Origin: Roseivivax sediminis
GTDB taxonomy: Bacteria; Pseudomonadota; Alphaproteobacteria; Rhodobacterales; Rhodobacteraceae
Direction of reading: 5' to 3'
Assembly (NCBI RefSeq): GCF_900112685.1
Contig: NZ_FOMS01000003.1
Coordinates: 62,001 to 126,000 of the forward strand
DNA: 64,000 nt
In this document: positions 36,733-44,999 of the stretch, one piece after another
Position numbering within the stretch: the stretch's first letter is position 1
Layout of the letters: every line of letters begins with the position of its first letter
Translations under genes and position numbers: made by a program
The notes under the pieces: model-generated
Seen by the model: only the letters and a program-made list of their open reading frames with translations
Told to the model about the DNA's origin: nothing
Database searches by the model: none

Positions 36733-37676
36733 TACAATACGTCGTAAAGCGGATCCTGTCCCTTGTCCCCGTTCTGGGGGTCGTGGCGGTGGTGGTGTTC
36801 GCCCTGGTTCACCTGTCGCCCGGCGATCCCGCCAGCGTCATCCTCGGGCCGGACGCCTCGGCCGACGATATCCGGCAGTTGCGGGACGAGCTGGGCCTCA
36901 ACCGTCCGGTGCCACAGCAATTCGCATCGTGGCTCGGCAATGCGCTGACGGGCGATCTGGGGACGTCGATCTACAGCGGCACGCCCGTCACCTCGGTCTT
37001 CCTCGATTATTTCCGTCCGACCCTGTCGCTGGCGATCTTCGCGCAGATCATCGGGATACTCGTCGCCGTGCCAATGGGAGTCTTCGCGGCGCTCTACCGG
37101 GGCAAGTGGATGGACGGCGCGCTGATGAGCTTCGCGCTTGTGGGGATCTCGGTCCCGAGCTTCCTCATGGGGCTTCTGCTGATCCTCTTCTTCGCCGTCT
37201 TCCTGAACTGGCTGCCGGTGGCGGGGTATGCGCCGCTGTCCGAAGGGCTGGGCACGCATCTGGAGTACCTGCTGCTGCCGGCAATCTCGCTCGGTTTCAT
37301 CCAGGCCGCGCTCATCACCCGGATCACGCGCGCGGCGATGCTGGAAGTGATGAACAACGCCTACGTCAAGACCGCCCGTGCCAAGGGCCTGTCGCGCGCG
37401 ACCGTCGTGATCAAGCACACGCTGCGAAACGCCTTTATCCCGATCCTCGAAATCATCGGCCAGACCTTCACCACCCTGATCGCCGGGGCGGTGGTGGTGG
37501 AGTTCGTCTTCAACATTCCCGGCCTGGGGCAACTCATCGTCAATTCCGTCGAGAGGCGGGACTTCCCGGTGATCCAGGGAACGGTGCTGCTCGTCGCCTT
37601 CGGCTATGTGCTGATCAATCTCTTCATCGACCTGATCTACGGGGTGGTCGATCCCCGAGTGAGGCTGGACCAATGA
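36729..37676 (+). CDS. ABC transporter permease, DppB/OppB type
   Basis: Membrane subunit of 315 residues. It begins IQYVVKRILSLVPVLGVVAV (first helix), contains HLSPGDPASVILGPDAS and LRDELGLNRPV after it, the EAA loop RAAMLEVMNNAYVKTARAKG, and ends GVVDPRVRL, all DppB features. It overlaps the S9 peptidase stop and the next permease start (ATGA in each case). Forms the translocation path with the downstream DppC-type subunit. Confidence 0.94.
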   Translation: MIQYVVKRILSLVPVLGVVAVVVFALVHLSPGDPASVILGPDASADDIRQLRDELGLNRPVPQQFASWLGNALTGDLGTSIYSGTPVTSVFLDYFRPTLSLAIFAQIIGILVAVPMGVFAALYRGKWMDGALMSFALVGISVPSFLMGLLLILFFAVFLNWLPVAGYAPLSEGLGTHLEYLLLPAISLGFIQAALITRITRAAMLEVMNNAYVKTARAKGLSRATVVIKHTLRNAFIPILEIIGQTFTTLIAGAVVVEFVFNIPGLGQLIVNSVERRDFPVIQGTVLLVAFGYVLINLFIDLIYGVVDPRVRLDQ

Positions 37677-38581
37677 CCGACACCTCCCGACCCGATCATG
37701 ACCTTCGCGCCGCCAAGACCCGCCTGAAGAACGAGCAACGGGCCCTCACACTTCGGCGCTTCATGGCCAACAGGCTGGCGGTCTGCGGGCTGGGCCTGAC
37801 CGTCGTGATCTGCCTTCTGGCGTTCCTCGGCCCCTTGCTGACCCCGCACGGCCCGCTCGACATCAACCCGATCGACCGGCTTCAGCCGCCCTCGGCCGAG
37901 CACTGGATGGGGACCGACAATTTCGGCCGCGACATCTATGTACGCGTGCTGCACGGCACACGGGCCTCACTTCTCATCGGGTTCAGCGTCGCGCTGCTGT
38001 CGTCGTTGATCGGGGTGGCGATCGGGCTTTATTCGGCGTATTTCAAGCTGCTCGACCATGTTCTGATGCGCATCACCGACGGCCTGATGGCTTTCCCGGC
38101 GATCCTGCTGGCCATCTCGGTGATCGCCGTCTTCGGCCCGACGACGCGGAACGTGATCCTGACGCTGGTGGTGGTCTATACGCCGCTCATCGCGCGGGTG
38201 GTGCGGTCGAACGCGCTGGTGGTCAAGGAACAGCCCTATATCGAGTCGCTGCGCGCCCTCGGCTCGAGCCGGACCCGGATCATCTGGCGGCACATCTTTC
38301 CCAACACGGTCTCGTCGCTCATCGTGCAGGCAAGCTTCGTCTTCGCGGTCGCGATCATCACCGAGGCGATGCTGAGCTTTCTCGGCGTGGGCATCCCGGC
38401 GCCGCATCCGAGCCTCGGGAACATCCTCTACGACGGCAAGAACGTTATCACCTCGGCCTGGTGGATGACGGTCTTTCCGGGCGCGATGATCATCGGGGTC
38501 GTGCTCGGCCAGAATATCCTGGGCGACGGCCTGCGCGATTTTCTTGATCCGCACACGAACAAGGCCGTGTCCAAGCGCTAA
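37673..38581 (+). CDS. ABC transporter permease, DppC/OppC type
   Basis: Membrane subunit of 302 residues. A cytoplasmic N-terminus with RRFMANRLAVCGLGLTVV leads into helix 1; HWMGTDNFGRDIYVRVLHGTR is the DppC signature and RVVRSNALVVKEQPYIESLRALGSS the EAA loop. The C-terminus holds LSFLGVGIPAPHPSLGNIL, typical for this family. Start overlaps the DppB-type gene by 4 bases. The second ATPase gene follows 21 bases later. Confidence 0.94.
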   Translation: MTDTSRPDHDLRAAKTRLKNEQRALTLRRFMANRLAVCGLGLTVVICLLAFLGPLLTPHGPLDINPIDRLQPPSAEHWMGTDNFGRDIYVRVLHGTRASLLIGFSVALLSSLIGVAIGLYSAYFKLLDHVLMRITDGLMAFPAILLAISVIAVFGPTTRNVILTLVVVYTPLIARVVRSNALVVKEQPYIESLRALGSSRTRIIWRHIFPNTVSSLIVQASFVFAVAIITEAMLSFLGVGIPAPHPSLGNILYDGKNVITSAWWMTVFPGAMIIGVVLGQNILGDGLRDFLDPHTNKAVSKR

Positions 38582-38602
38582 CCGAACCGGAAGGAGCCCG
38601 GC

Positions 38603-39625
38603 ATGTCCGCATCCCCGATCATCGACATCCGCAACCTGAGAACGCACTTCCACACCGAGAAGGGGCGGGTCACCGCGGTCGACGATGTGTCCTTTCACGT
38701 CGGGCGCAACGAGGTCCTTGGCGTCGTCGGCGAAAGCGGCTGCGGCAAGAGCGTGACGTCCGAGGCGATCATGCAGCTGCTCAACCCCGAGATCACCGAT
38801 TTCGAGGGCGAGATCCTGTTCGATGGCGAGAACCTTCTTGCCCTCGACGAGGCGCGGCTGGCCCGGATCCGCGGCAACGACATCTCGATGATCTTCCAGG
38901 ACACGACCAGTTCGCTGAACCCGCTCTACACGGTGGGCGACCAGATCATCGAGGCGCTCCAGGCCCATGGCCGGCAAAGCCGGCAGGAGGCCGCCAGGAC
39001 CGCGCTGGAGATGGTCAAGGCCACCGGCATCCCGTCGCCCGAGAAGCGGCTGTCCGAATATCCGCACGAGCTGTCGGGCGGGATGCGCCAGCGCATCATG
39101 ATCGCGATGGCCCTGGTCTGCCGCCCGAGGCTCCTGATCGCGGACGAGCCGACCACGGCGCTCGACGTGACCACGCAGGCCCAGATCCTCGACCTGATCA
39201 TGCAGATGAAGGCCGAGCTGGACATGGCCGTCGTGTTCATCACCCACGACATCGGCGTGGTGGCCGAGATCTGCGACCGCGTCGCGGTCATGTATCTTGG
39301 CCAGGTGATCGAGGACAGCACGGTCGAAAGCCTCTTCGACGCGCCCCTTCATCCCTACACGCGCGGCCTGATGCAGGCGATGCCGACCATCGAGAGCGAC
39401 CCTGCCGAAGACCTCTACACGATCCGGGGCCGCGTGCCCTCGCTGTTCGACGTTCCTACGGGCTGCCGGTTTGCCGAACGCTGCCCATACGCGACCGGGA
39501 AGTGCCGTGCCGAGGCGCCGACGCTCGAGGCGGCAACGGACGGCCACAAGGTTCGCTGCTGGCACTGGAAGGCGATCGCGGCGGGCGAGATGACGGAGTC
39601 CGAAGCGGAGCTACAGGCCGGGTGA
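38603..39625 (+). CDS. ABC transporter ATP-binding protein, DppD/OppD type
   Basis: ATPase of 340 residues, last gene of the operon. Walker A GESGCGKSVTSE, Q-loop MIFQDTTSSLNP, signature LSGGMRQRIMIAMAL, Walker B LLIADEPTTALD and switch His FITHDIGVV are intact. The C-terminal oligopeptide_HPY region has CRFAERCPYATGKC. AAGGAG lies 9 bases before the ATG. The 3' end runs 15 bases into the convergent LysR gene, so the two genes overlap tail-to-tail. Confidence 0.94.
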   Translation: MSASPIIDIRNLRTHFHTEKGRVTAVDDVSFHVGRNEVLGVVGESGCGKSVTSEAIMQLLNPEITDFEGEILFDGENLLALDEARLARIRGNDISMIFQDTTSSLNPLYTVGDQIIEALQAHGRQSRQEAARTALEMVKATGIPSPEKRLSEYPHELSGGMRQRIMIAMALVCRPRLLIADEPTTALDVTTQAQILDLIMQMKAELDMAVVFITHDIGVVAEICDRVAVMYLGQVIEDSTVESLFDAPLHPYTRGLMQAMPTIESDPAEDLYTIRGRVPSLFDVPTGCRFAERCPYATGKCRAEAPTLEAATDGHKVRCWHWKAIAAGEMTESEAELQAG

Positions 39626-40543
39626 GGCTCGGTCCTTCTTGAGGATGCCCATGCCTTTCAGGCGGTCGACCTCTGCCTCGATCTCGGAGAAGAGGGCTTC
39701 GGCCACGCGGCTGGTCGGCACATTGTCGGGCGTGAGGAAGACCACTTCCCACTCGATCAGCGGGGTGAGCCGCTTGGAGACCACAGAGGTGCCGCGCAGC
39801 AGAAGCTCGGCGAAGGGATCGACGACGGCAACACCCATCCCGCGATCAACCAGCGCGCAGACGCCGCGCATGGTGCCCATCTCGGCCACGGTCCGGCGGT
39901 CGGCGCTTTCGGTCTGGACCAGTTCGTCCACCCGCTTGCGCAGCGGGCTTTCGGGCATAAGGTCGATGAAATCCTGCCCCCGCAGCATTTCGGCAGAAAT
40001 CAGCTCCTCCCGCGCCAGCGGGTGATCCTCGTGCATGATGCAGCGGGCCTCGCAGCGCCCCAGCGGTCGAACCTTGGCGCTGTAATTGCCGCTTTCGAGC
40101 GTAATGCCGAGCGCCACATCGCAGTAGTTCTTGTCGATGGTTCTGAGCAGCTCGCGCATCCCCACGTCCAGGACCTTTATGCCTATGCCGGGATGCTTGA
40201 CGTTGAAGCTGCGAAGCGCATCCAGCAGCAGCGTGTCCACGAATGTCGGCTGCGCGGCTATGATCACGTTTCCAAGCTGGTTGTTCGCGATCGCCGCGGC
40301 GTCCTGCTCGTTTTCCCGCACCTGCGAGATGAGCCGCGCCACCGACTGGTGGTACAGATGGGCCTCGGGAGTCGGTTTGAGCTGGTTTCGCTTCTTGTCG
40401 AAAAGCGCGAATTTGACTCGGATCTCGAGCTTGCTGAGAAGGCGTGAAATCATCGGCTGACTGATGCCGAGTTCCTCGGATGCGGCCTTCATCGTCCCGA
40501 GCTTCATGTACGCATCAAACGCCTCGAGTTCCCTGATTTTCAA
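39611..40543 (-). CDS. LysR family transcriptional regulator
   Basis: Regulator of 310 residues. The winged helix-turn-helix is at the N-terminus (LKIRELEAFDAYMKLGTMKAASEELGISQPMISRLLSKLE), and residues about 95-295 form the effector-binding domain of two Rossmann-like lobes. The TTG at 40543 places the helix-turn-helix at the normal distance from the N-terminus and has GGGAG upstream; a longer frame to 40606 is possible but unusual. Its convergent overlap with the transport/peptidase operon makes that operon its likely target, although LysR genes are usually divergent from their targets. Confidence 0.9.
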   Translation of the reverse strand: MKIRELEAFDAYMKLGTMKAASEELGISQPMISRLLSKLEIRVKFALFDKKRNQLKPTPEAHLYHQSVARLISQVRENEQDAAAIANNQLGNVIIAAQPTFVDTLLLDALRSFNVKHPGIGIKVLDVGMRELLRTIDKNYCDVALGITLESGNYSAKVRPLGRCEARCIMHEDHPLAREELISAEMLRGQDFIDLMPESPLRKRVDELVQTESADRRTVAEMGTMRGVCALVDRGMGVAVVDPFAELLLRGTSVVSKRLTPLIEWEVVFLTPDNVPTSRVAEALFSEIEAEVDRLKGMGILKKDRASPGL

Positions 40544-40926
40544 TGGACACGACTCCCTTCGAGGGTCCGGCACATTAACTGCTTCTATAGCATGTATCGC
40601 CTGCAAGCTCCGGAATGCACCTCGAAATTCGATCGAACAACGCGGAATACGCGACGCTGCCGGTCACACGGAAACGCTCGGCGTAGGCGAAGAGAATACG
40701 GCGGGCCGGCCTCTCGTGGCGCAGACATCGTTCGTCGCCAGAAGATCGGCTGTCGGGGAGCCTGGGTGACGCCGCCGGAGAATCTCGGTAGATCGACGCG
40801 CCCAGCGAACGGGGCACAGGCCCGCCCGATGGGATGGCAGGATTCGGTCGACCGCGCGGCGCCGCCCCGCGCTTCGATCGTGATGGAGAAAGTGAGCCGC
40901 CCGGATTTCGGATGCCGCACCGGCGG
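40544..40926. other. 383-base intergenic region, no gene recognised
   Basis: Lies between the LysR gene start and the end of the nqr operon (both minus strand). Open frames here have no recognisable domain. It should contain the lysR promoter and the 3' end of the long nqr transcript; no strong hairpin was found. Confidence 0.55.
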
Positions 40927-41319
40927 TCAGCCGATCCTGAGGAGCAGCGCAAGGACGTCCGAGCGGTCCAGAAGCCCCGCGTAGCGTCCGTCGTCAAGCA
41001 CCGGAAAGATCCGGTGAGGGTGGCTCAGGAACATCTCCGCCGCGCGGATGATCTCGTCCGCGGCATCGACCGCCACGACATCCGTCGCCATCCGGTCGGC
41101 AACGCGTCCCGTCCATTCCCGGTGGTAGCTGGCGTGCAGGGCCGGCGCGAAGCAGTCCTTCTGGCTGAGCAGGCCGATCAGCCGGCCATCGTCAGACAGC
41201 ACCGGCGCCACCGCCGCGCGCGCCTCGGTCAGGAGCGCGGCGGCGCGGCGGATTGGCATGTCGGGGACGAGGCCCGGCGCATCGGTGCGCATGATGCCGC
41301 GCACACGGTAGGCGCTCAT
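40927..41319 (-). CDS. CBS domain pair protein at the end of the nqr operon
   Basis: Small soluble protein of 130 residues made of two CBS motifs (about residues 5-58 and 72-128): RVRGIMRTDAPGLVPDMPIRRAA and RVADRMATDVVAVDAADEI begin each, and LIGLLSQKDCF and YAGLLDRSDVL end them. CBS pairs bind adenine nucleotides or NADH and sense energy state. The start overlaps the nqrM stop (ATGA), tying it to the Nqr genes. A role as an energy or redox sensor of the complex is an inference from this coupling. Confidence 0.9.
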   Translation of the reverse strand: MSAYRVRGIMRTDAPGLVPDMPIRRAAALLTEARAAVAPVLSDDGRLIGLLSQKDCFAPALHASYHREWTGRVADRMATDVVAVDAADEIIRAAEMFLSHPHRIFPVLDDGRYAGLLDRSDVLALLLRIG

Positions 41320-41492
41320 CGGTCGCTCTCCGGGCGGGTGCGATGCTGCAGCGGGCAATCGGCGCAGCGGGCGATCGCGAGCCCCTCGGCGGCGGCGCAG
41401 CTCGTCCGGACGGGGCCGCGCCCGAGCATCAGGCCGAGCCCGATGCCCGCCGCCGCGAGCGTCACGAGCAGGACGGCAATGAGGATTTCCAT
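41316..41492 (-). CDS. nqrM: NqrM-type iron delivery/assembly factor
   Basis: Very short membrane protein of 58 residues. One transmembrane helix (about 2-23, EILIAVLLVTLAAAGIGLG) is followed by a cytoplasmic Cys cluster: Cys32 (TSC), Cys43 and Cys46 (RCADCP). NqrM proteins have one helix and a Cys cluster and are needed to place iron in the NqrD/NqrE membrane site. Here one Cys of the usual set (CNCPxPC) is absent. Lies 16 bases past apbE and overlaps the CBS gene. Confidence 0.83.
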   Translation of the reverse strand: MEILIAVLLVTLAAAGIGLGLMLGRGPVRTSCAAAEGLAIARCADCPLQHRTRPESDR

Positions 41493-41508
41493 GGCTCTGC
41501 TCCTTCGG

Positions 41509-42489
41509 TCAGAGGATCAGCGCGGAGATGGCACCGCTGCGCATTTCGCGTAGTCGTCCATCGTCCTCGAACAGGAACAGCGCGTCGATATCGTGGGTGC
41601 GGGCGATGTCCGGCCCGGCCGTGTCGCCCGCGGCGAAGAGCGCGGTGGCCCAGCCGTCTGCCGTCATGGCGTCTGTGGCGACCACCGTCACGGAGCGCAA
41701 GGCGCCGGTCGCGGGGGCGCGGGTTCCGGGGTCTATGATGTGGCCGTAGCGTCGCTGCCCGAGCACGTAGCTCTGCGCGATTGTGCCGGAGGTGGCAACG
41801 GCCGTCCCCGTGGGCAGGCGCAGCGCCGCGGGCGCCGGCAGGCCGGGGATCGGCGCCTCGACCGCGACGCGCCAGTCGCGCGCTTCGGGGTGCTGGCCGA
41901 CCGCCACGAACTCCCCGCCGAGATCGAACAGCAGGTCGGTCATGCCGGCCTCGCGCAGTAGCTCTGCCGCCCGGTCGAGCGCCCAGCCTTTCGCGATGCC
42001 GCAGGGATCGAGCGTGAGATCGCCGCGCGACTTGGTCACGCCGTGCGGGCCCACCGACAGCGCACGCCAGTCCGGCGCGCCGCCCCGCGCGATCGGGCCG
42101 AACCCCCAGCGCGCGACGAGTGGTCCGATAGTGGGTTCGAAGGCGCCCCCGCTGCGCCGCGCGATGTCGAGGGCGGCGGCGGTCACCTCGGTCAGCGCCG
42201 GATCGGCGGTGGCGGCCCCCGCCGGCGCGGCGTTGAAGCGGCTTACGGCGCTGTCCGTCCGCCAGGGCGAGAGCTGCGCGTCGATTCCGGCGAACAGCGC
42301 ATCCAGCGCCGGGGCGAATTGCGCGATGCCCACGCCCGGCGGCGCGGTGATCCGCCAATCGGTGCCGAAGGCCCGCCCCGAGAGCGTCCGGGCCGCGCCG
42401 CCACCGATCGCCGCGGCGGGCAGAAGCAGCGTGCCGCCGATCAGGCCGAGCGCGGCGCGTCGGGACCAGTCCTTGCCGGGTGTCGTCAT
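41509..42489 (-). CDS. apbE: FAD:protein FMN transferase
   Basis: Enzyme of 326 residues that attaches FMN from FAD to Thr in the D-x-(S/T)-G-A-T motif of NqrC, NqrB or RnfG-type proteins, acting in the periplasm. A twin-arginine-like signal (DWSRRAALGLIGG) leads the protein. ApbE motifs: FGTDWRIT near the N-terminus, DSAVSRFN, LDPCGIAKGWALDRA (FAD and Mg site), DLGGEF, and RYGHIIDPGTRAP and TADGWATALF (metal ligands). It sits directly after nqrF, whose operon supplies its target NqrC. Confidence 0.94.
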   Translation of the reverse strand: MTTPGKDWSRRAALGLIGGTLLLPAAAIGGGAARTLSGRAFGTDWRITAPPGVGIAQFAPALDALFAGIDAQLSPWRTDSAVSRFNAAPAGAATADPALTEVTAAALDIARRSGGAFEPTIGPLVARWGFGPIARGGAPDWRALSVGPHGVTKSRGDLTLDPCGIAKGWALDRAAELLREAGMTDLLFDLGGEFVAVGQHPEARDWRVAVEAPIPGLPAPAALRLPTGTAVATSGTIAQSYVLGQRRYGHIIDPGTRAPATGALRSVTVVATDAMTADGWATALFAAGDTAGPDIARTHDIDALFLFEDDGRLREMRSGAISALIL

Positions 42490-42499
42490 CTCAGGCTCC

Positions 42500-43723
42500 T
42501 CATGCTCCGAAATCGTCGTAGAAAATCGCCTCGGGCTCGACGCCGAGCCGGTCGAGCGTGGCGAGCACCGCCGAGATCATCGCGGGCGGCCCGCACAGGT
42601 AGTATTCGCATTCCTCGGGCGCGGGATGCGCGCGCATCTCGGCAAAGAGGATCTCGTGCACGAAACCGGTCGCACCGCCCCAGCGGTCCCCCGGCGCGGG
42701 ATCGGACAGGGCGGGCGTCCAGTCGAAACTGTCGTGCCGCCCGGCGAGGGCGGTGAACTCGTCCGAATAGAACAGGTCGGCGGCGGAGCGGGCACCGAAG
42801 AAATAGCGGATCCGCCGCGAGGTGCCTTGCGCCAGCTCCTGGTGGATCATCGCGCGCAGCGGCGCCATGCCGACGCCGCCGCCCACGAAGACCATCTCGC
42901 GTCCGGTGGGCTGCGCATGGAACTCGCCGAACGGCCCCGACAGCGCAATCCGGTCGCCGGCGCGGAGCGAGAACAGCCAGGATGACACGAGGCCCGGCGG
43001 CAACTCGTGCTCGCGCCCCGCCGGCGGCACGGCGAGCCGGATGTTGAACACCGCGTGCCCGGAATCCTCGGGCCGCGAGGCGAGCGAATAGGCGCGCGTG
43101 ACCTCGGCCACGGAGGCGAGTCGCATCCGGCGCCATCCCGCGATCTCCCAGGCCTCCGAGAAGGCCGGGTCGAAGTCGAGCGTGGCGAAATCGAGCGCGT
43201 AGGGCGGCGCCGTGATCTGCATGAAATCGCCGGCCCGGAATTCCGTCGGCTGCTCGGGCGGCAGCTCGACGACGATCTCGCGGATAAGCGGCGCCAGCAT
43301 CCGGGTGGAGGAGACGGTGCCGAGAACTCCGCCGCCGGCGCTGAGGATGTCGTCCGGCACCTCCACGGCGCAATCGCCGCGCAGCCGCGTCTGGCAGGCA
43401 AGCCTGACATGGGCGCGGCGCTCGCGCGGGGACAGAACTCCGCGTTCGGTCGCCTGCGGCTCGCCCGCACCCTCCCCGGTGACGGTCACGCGGCAGAGCC
43501 CGCAGGTGCCCGATCCGCCGCAGGCCGCCGGGATCGCGACCCCGGCGCCGTGCAGCACCGACAGAAGACCGTCGCCGCGCCGCGCGACGAGGTGCAGCCC
43601 GTCGTTGACGGTGACGTCGAGCCCGGTATCGGGCACCAGGCGCCGCCGCAGCGCAAGCAGCCCGACGCTCATCCCGACGACGAGCGCGACGATGATCGCG
43701 ATTCCCAGCACCACCTCGGTCAT
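42500..43723 (-). CDS. nqrF: Na+-translocating NADH:quinone reductase subunit F
   Basis: NADH-oxidising subunit, 407 residues. One N-terminal transmembrane helix (about 3-25), then a 2Fe-2S ferredoxin domain with Cys68, Cys74, Cys77 and Cys110 (ACGGSGTCGLC and RLACQ), an FAD domain with RAYSLAS, and an NADH domain with GGGVGMAPLRAM and YYLCGPPAM. The ending FYDDFGA is typical of NqrF. Start overlaps the nqrE stop (ATGA). All cofactor-binding residues are present, so electron entry from NADH should work normally. Confidence 0.96.
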   Translation of the reverse strand: MTEVVLGIAIIVALVVGMSVGLLALRRRLVPDTGLDVTVNDGLHLVARRGDGLLSVLHGAGVAIPAACGGSGTCGLCRVTVTGEGAGEPQATERGVLSPRERRAHVRLACQTRLRGDCAVEVPDDILSAGGGVLGTVSSTRMLAPLIREIVVELPPEQPTEFRAGDFMQITAPPYALDFATLDFDPAFSEAWEIAGWRRMRLASVAEVTRAYSLASRPEDSGHAVFNIRLAVPPAGREHELPPGLVSSWLFSLRAGDRIALSGPFGEFHAQPTGREMVFVGGGVGMAPLRAMIHQELAQGTSRRIRYFFGARSAADLFYSDEFTALAGRHDSFDWTPALSDPAPGDRWGGATGFVHEILFAEMRAHPAPEECEYYLCGPPAMISAVLATLDRLGVEPEAIFYDDFGA

Positions 43724-44334
43724 TGCGCCGCCGCCATCTGCGAGAAGGCCGCAAAGCCCAGCGACATCAGCCCGGTCAGCACAAAGGCGATGCCGAGCCC
43801 CCGCAGCCCGGGCGGCAGGTCGGCATAGGCCAGCCGGGTGCGGATCGCCCCCAGCATCGCCACCGCGACCGCGAAGCCGAGACCGCTGCCGAGCCCGAAC
43901 ACCGCCGATTGCGCGAGCGTGTAGCTGCGCTCCACCATGAAGAGCGACCCGGCGAGGATCGCGCATTGCACCGTCAGGAGCGGCAGGAACACCCCGAAGG
44001 CCGCGTGGATCGACGGCACGAAGCGGTCGAGCAGCATTTCGAGCAATTGAACCGAGGCCGCGATCACCCCGATGAAGGCGATCAGCGACAGATAGGACAG
44101 GTCGATCTCCGGCAGGCCCGCCCAGGCCCAGGCGCCGGGCGCCAGGAGGTAGCTGTAGACGAGGTGGTTGAGCGGCACGGTCACCCCCAGCACGCCGGTC
44201 ATCGCCACGCCGAGGCCAAGCGCCGCCTCGGGCCGGCGCGACAGCGCAAGGAACGTGCACAGCCCCAGGAAGAGTGTCAGCGGCATGTTGTCGACGAAGG
44301 CCGCGGTCAGGAAGAGTTCCCACAGTCCGGTCAT
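43720..44334 (-). CDS. nqrE: Na+-translocating NADH:quinone reductase subunit E
   Basis: Six-helix membrane protein of 204 residues, paralogous to NqrD. Cys26 (LFLGLCTF) and Cys124 (LTVQCAIL) correspond to the Cys pair that, with the two of NqrD, holds the iron centre inside the membrane. Start overlaps the nqrD stop (ATGA). The fully conserved Cys pair argues that this part of the electron path is intact. Confidence 0.95.
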   Translation of the reverse strand: MTGLWELFLTAAFVDNMPLTLFLGLCTFLALSRRPEAALGLGVAMTGVLGVTVPLNHLVYSYLLAPGAWAWAGLPEIDLSYLSLIAFIGVIAASVQLLEMLLDRFVPSIHAAFGVFLPLLTVQCAILAGSLFMVERSYTLAQSAVFGLGSGLGFAVAVAMLGAIRTRLAYADLPPGLRGLGIAFVLTGLMSLGFAAFSQMAAAQ

Positions 44335-44996
44335 TCTGCCGGCTCCGTGCTCGGGGGCGGCGTGTGCTCGCGCGCCTCGGATTGTTCGGGCAGGATCGTG
44401 CGCACTGCCCAGACCAGAAGGCCCAGCAGGAAGAAGGCCGAGGGCGCCAGCAGCATCAGGCTCAGCGGTGTGAACCAGCCGCCGGCATCGGCCAGCGGCA
44501 GGATGGTCCGGCCGAACAGTTCGCCCTTGCCGAAGAGCTCGCGCAGGCCGCCGATCGTGACCAGCACCAGCGAATAGCCAAGCCCGTTTCCGAAGGCGTC
44601 GATCATCGCGGGGAACGGGGGATTGTGGCGGGCGAAGGCCTCCGTCCGCCCGAGGACGAGGCAGTTGGTGGTGATCAGCCCGACATAGACCGACAGCGCA
44701 CGGCTGATCTCGGCGAAATACGCCTGCAGGACCTGGTCTATGACGATGACCAGCGAGGCGACGATGACGATCTGGACGATCAGGCGGATGGTGCCCGGGA
44801 TATGCCTGCGGATCGCGCTGACAAGACCCGCCGAGAGCGTCAGCACGATTGTCAGCGCCACCGACATCGTCACCGCGGTTGCCAGCGTCGTCGTCACCGC
44901 GAGCGCCGAGCAGATGCCGAGGATCTGCAGCGTCACCGGGTTCTGCCGGACCAGCGGGTCGGTGAGCGTGCTCCAGGTGGCGCGCGCGGCGGTCAT
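44331..44996 (-). CDS. nqrD: Na+-translocating NADH:quinone reductase subunit D
   Basis: Membrane protein of 221 residues with six helices and a charged Pro-rich C-terminal tail (about residues 195-221). Cys29 (ILGICSAL) and Cys112 (TTNCLVLG) match the iron-centre ligands of the Vibrio enzyme at the same positions. NCLVLGRTEAFA and FGNGLGYSLVL are conserved NqrD segments. The gene begins 3 bases after the nqrC stop. Confidence 0.95.
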   Translation of the reverse strand: MTAARATWSTLTDPLVRQNPVTLQILGICSALAVTTTLATAVTMSVALTIVLTLSAGLVSAIRRHIPGTIRLIVQIVIVASLVIVIDQVLQAYFAEISRALSVYVGLITTNCLVLGRTEAFARHNPPFPAMIDAFGNGLGYSLVLVTIGGLRELFGKGELFGRTILPLADAGGWFTPLSLMLLAPSAFFLLGLLVWAVRTILPEQSEAREHTPPPSTEPAE

Positions 44997-44999
44997 GGC

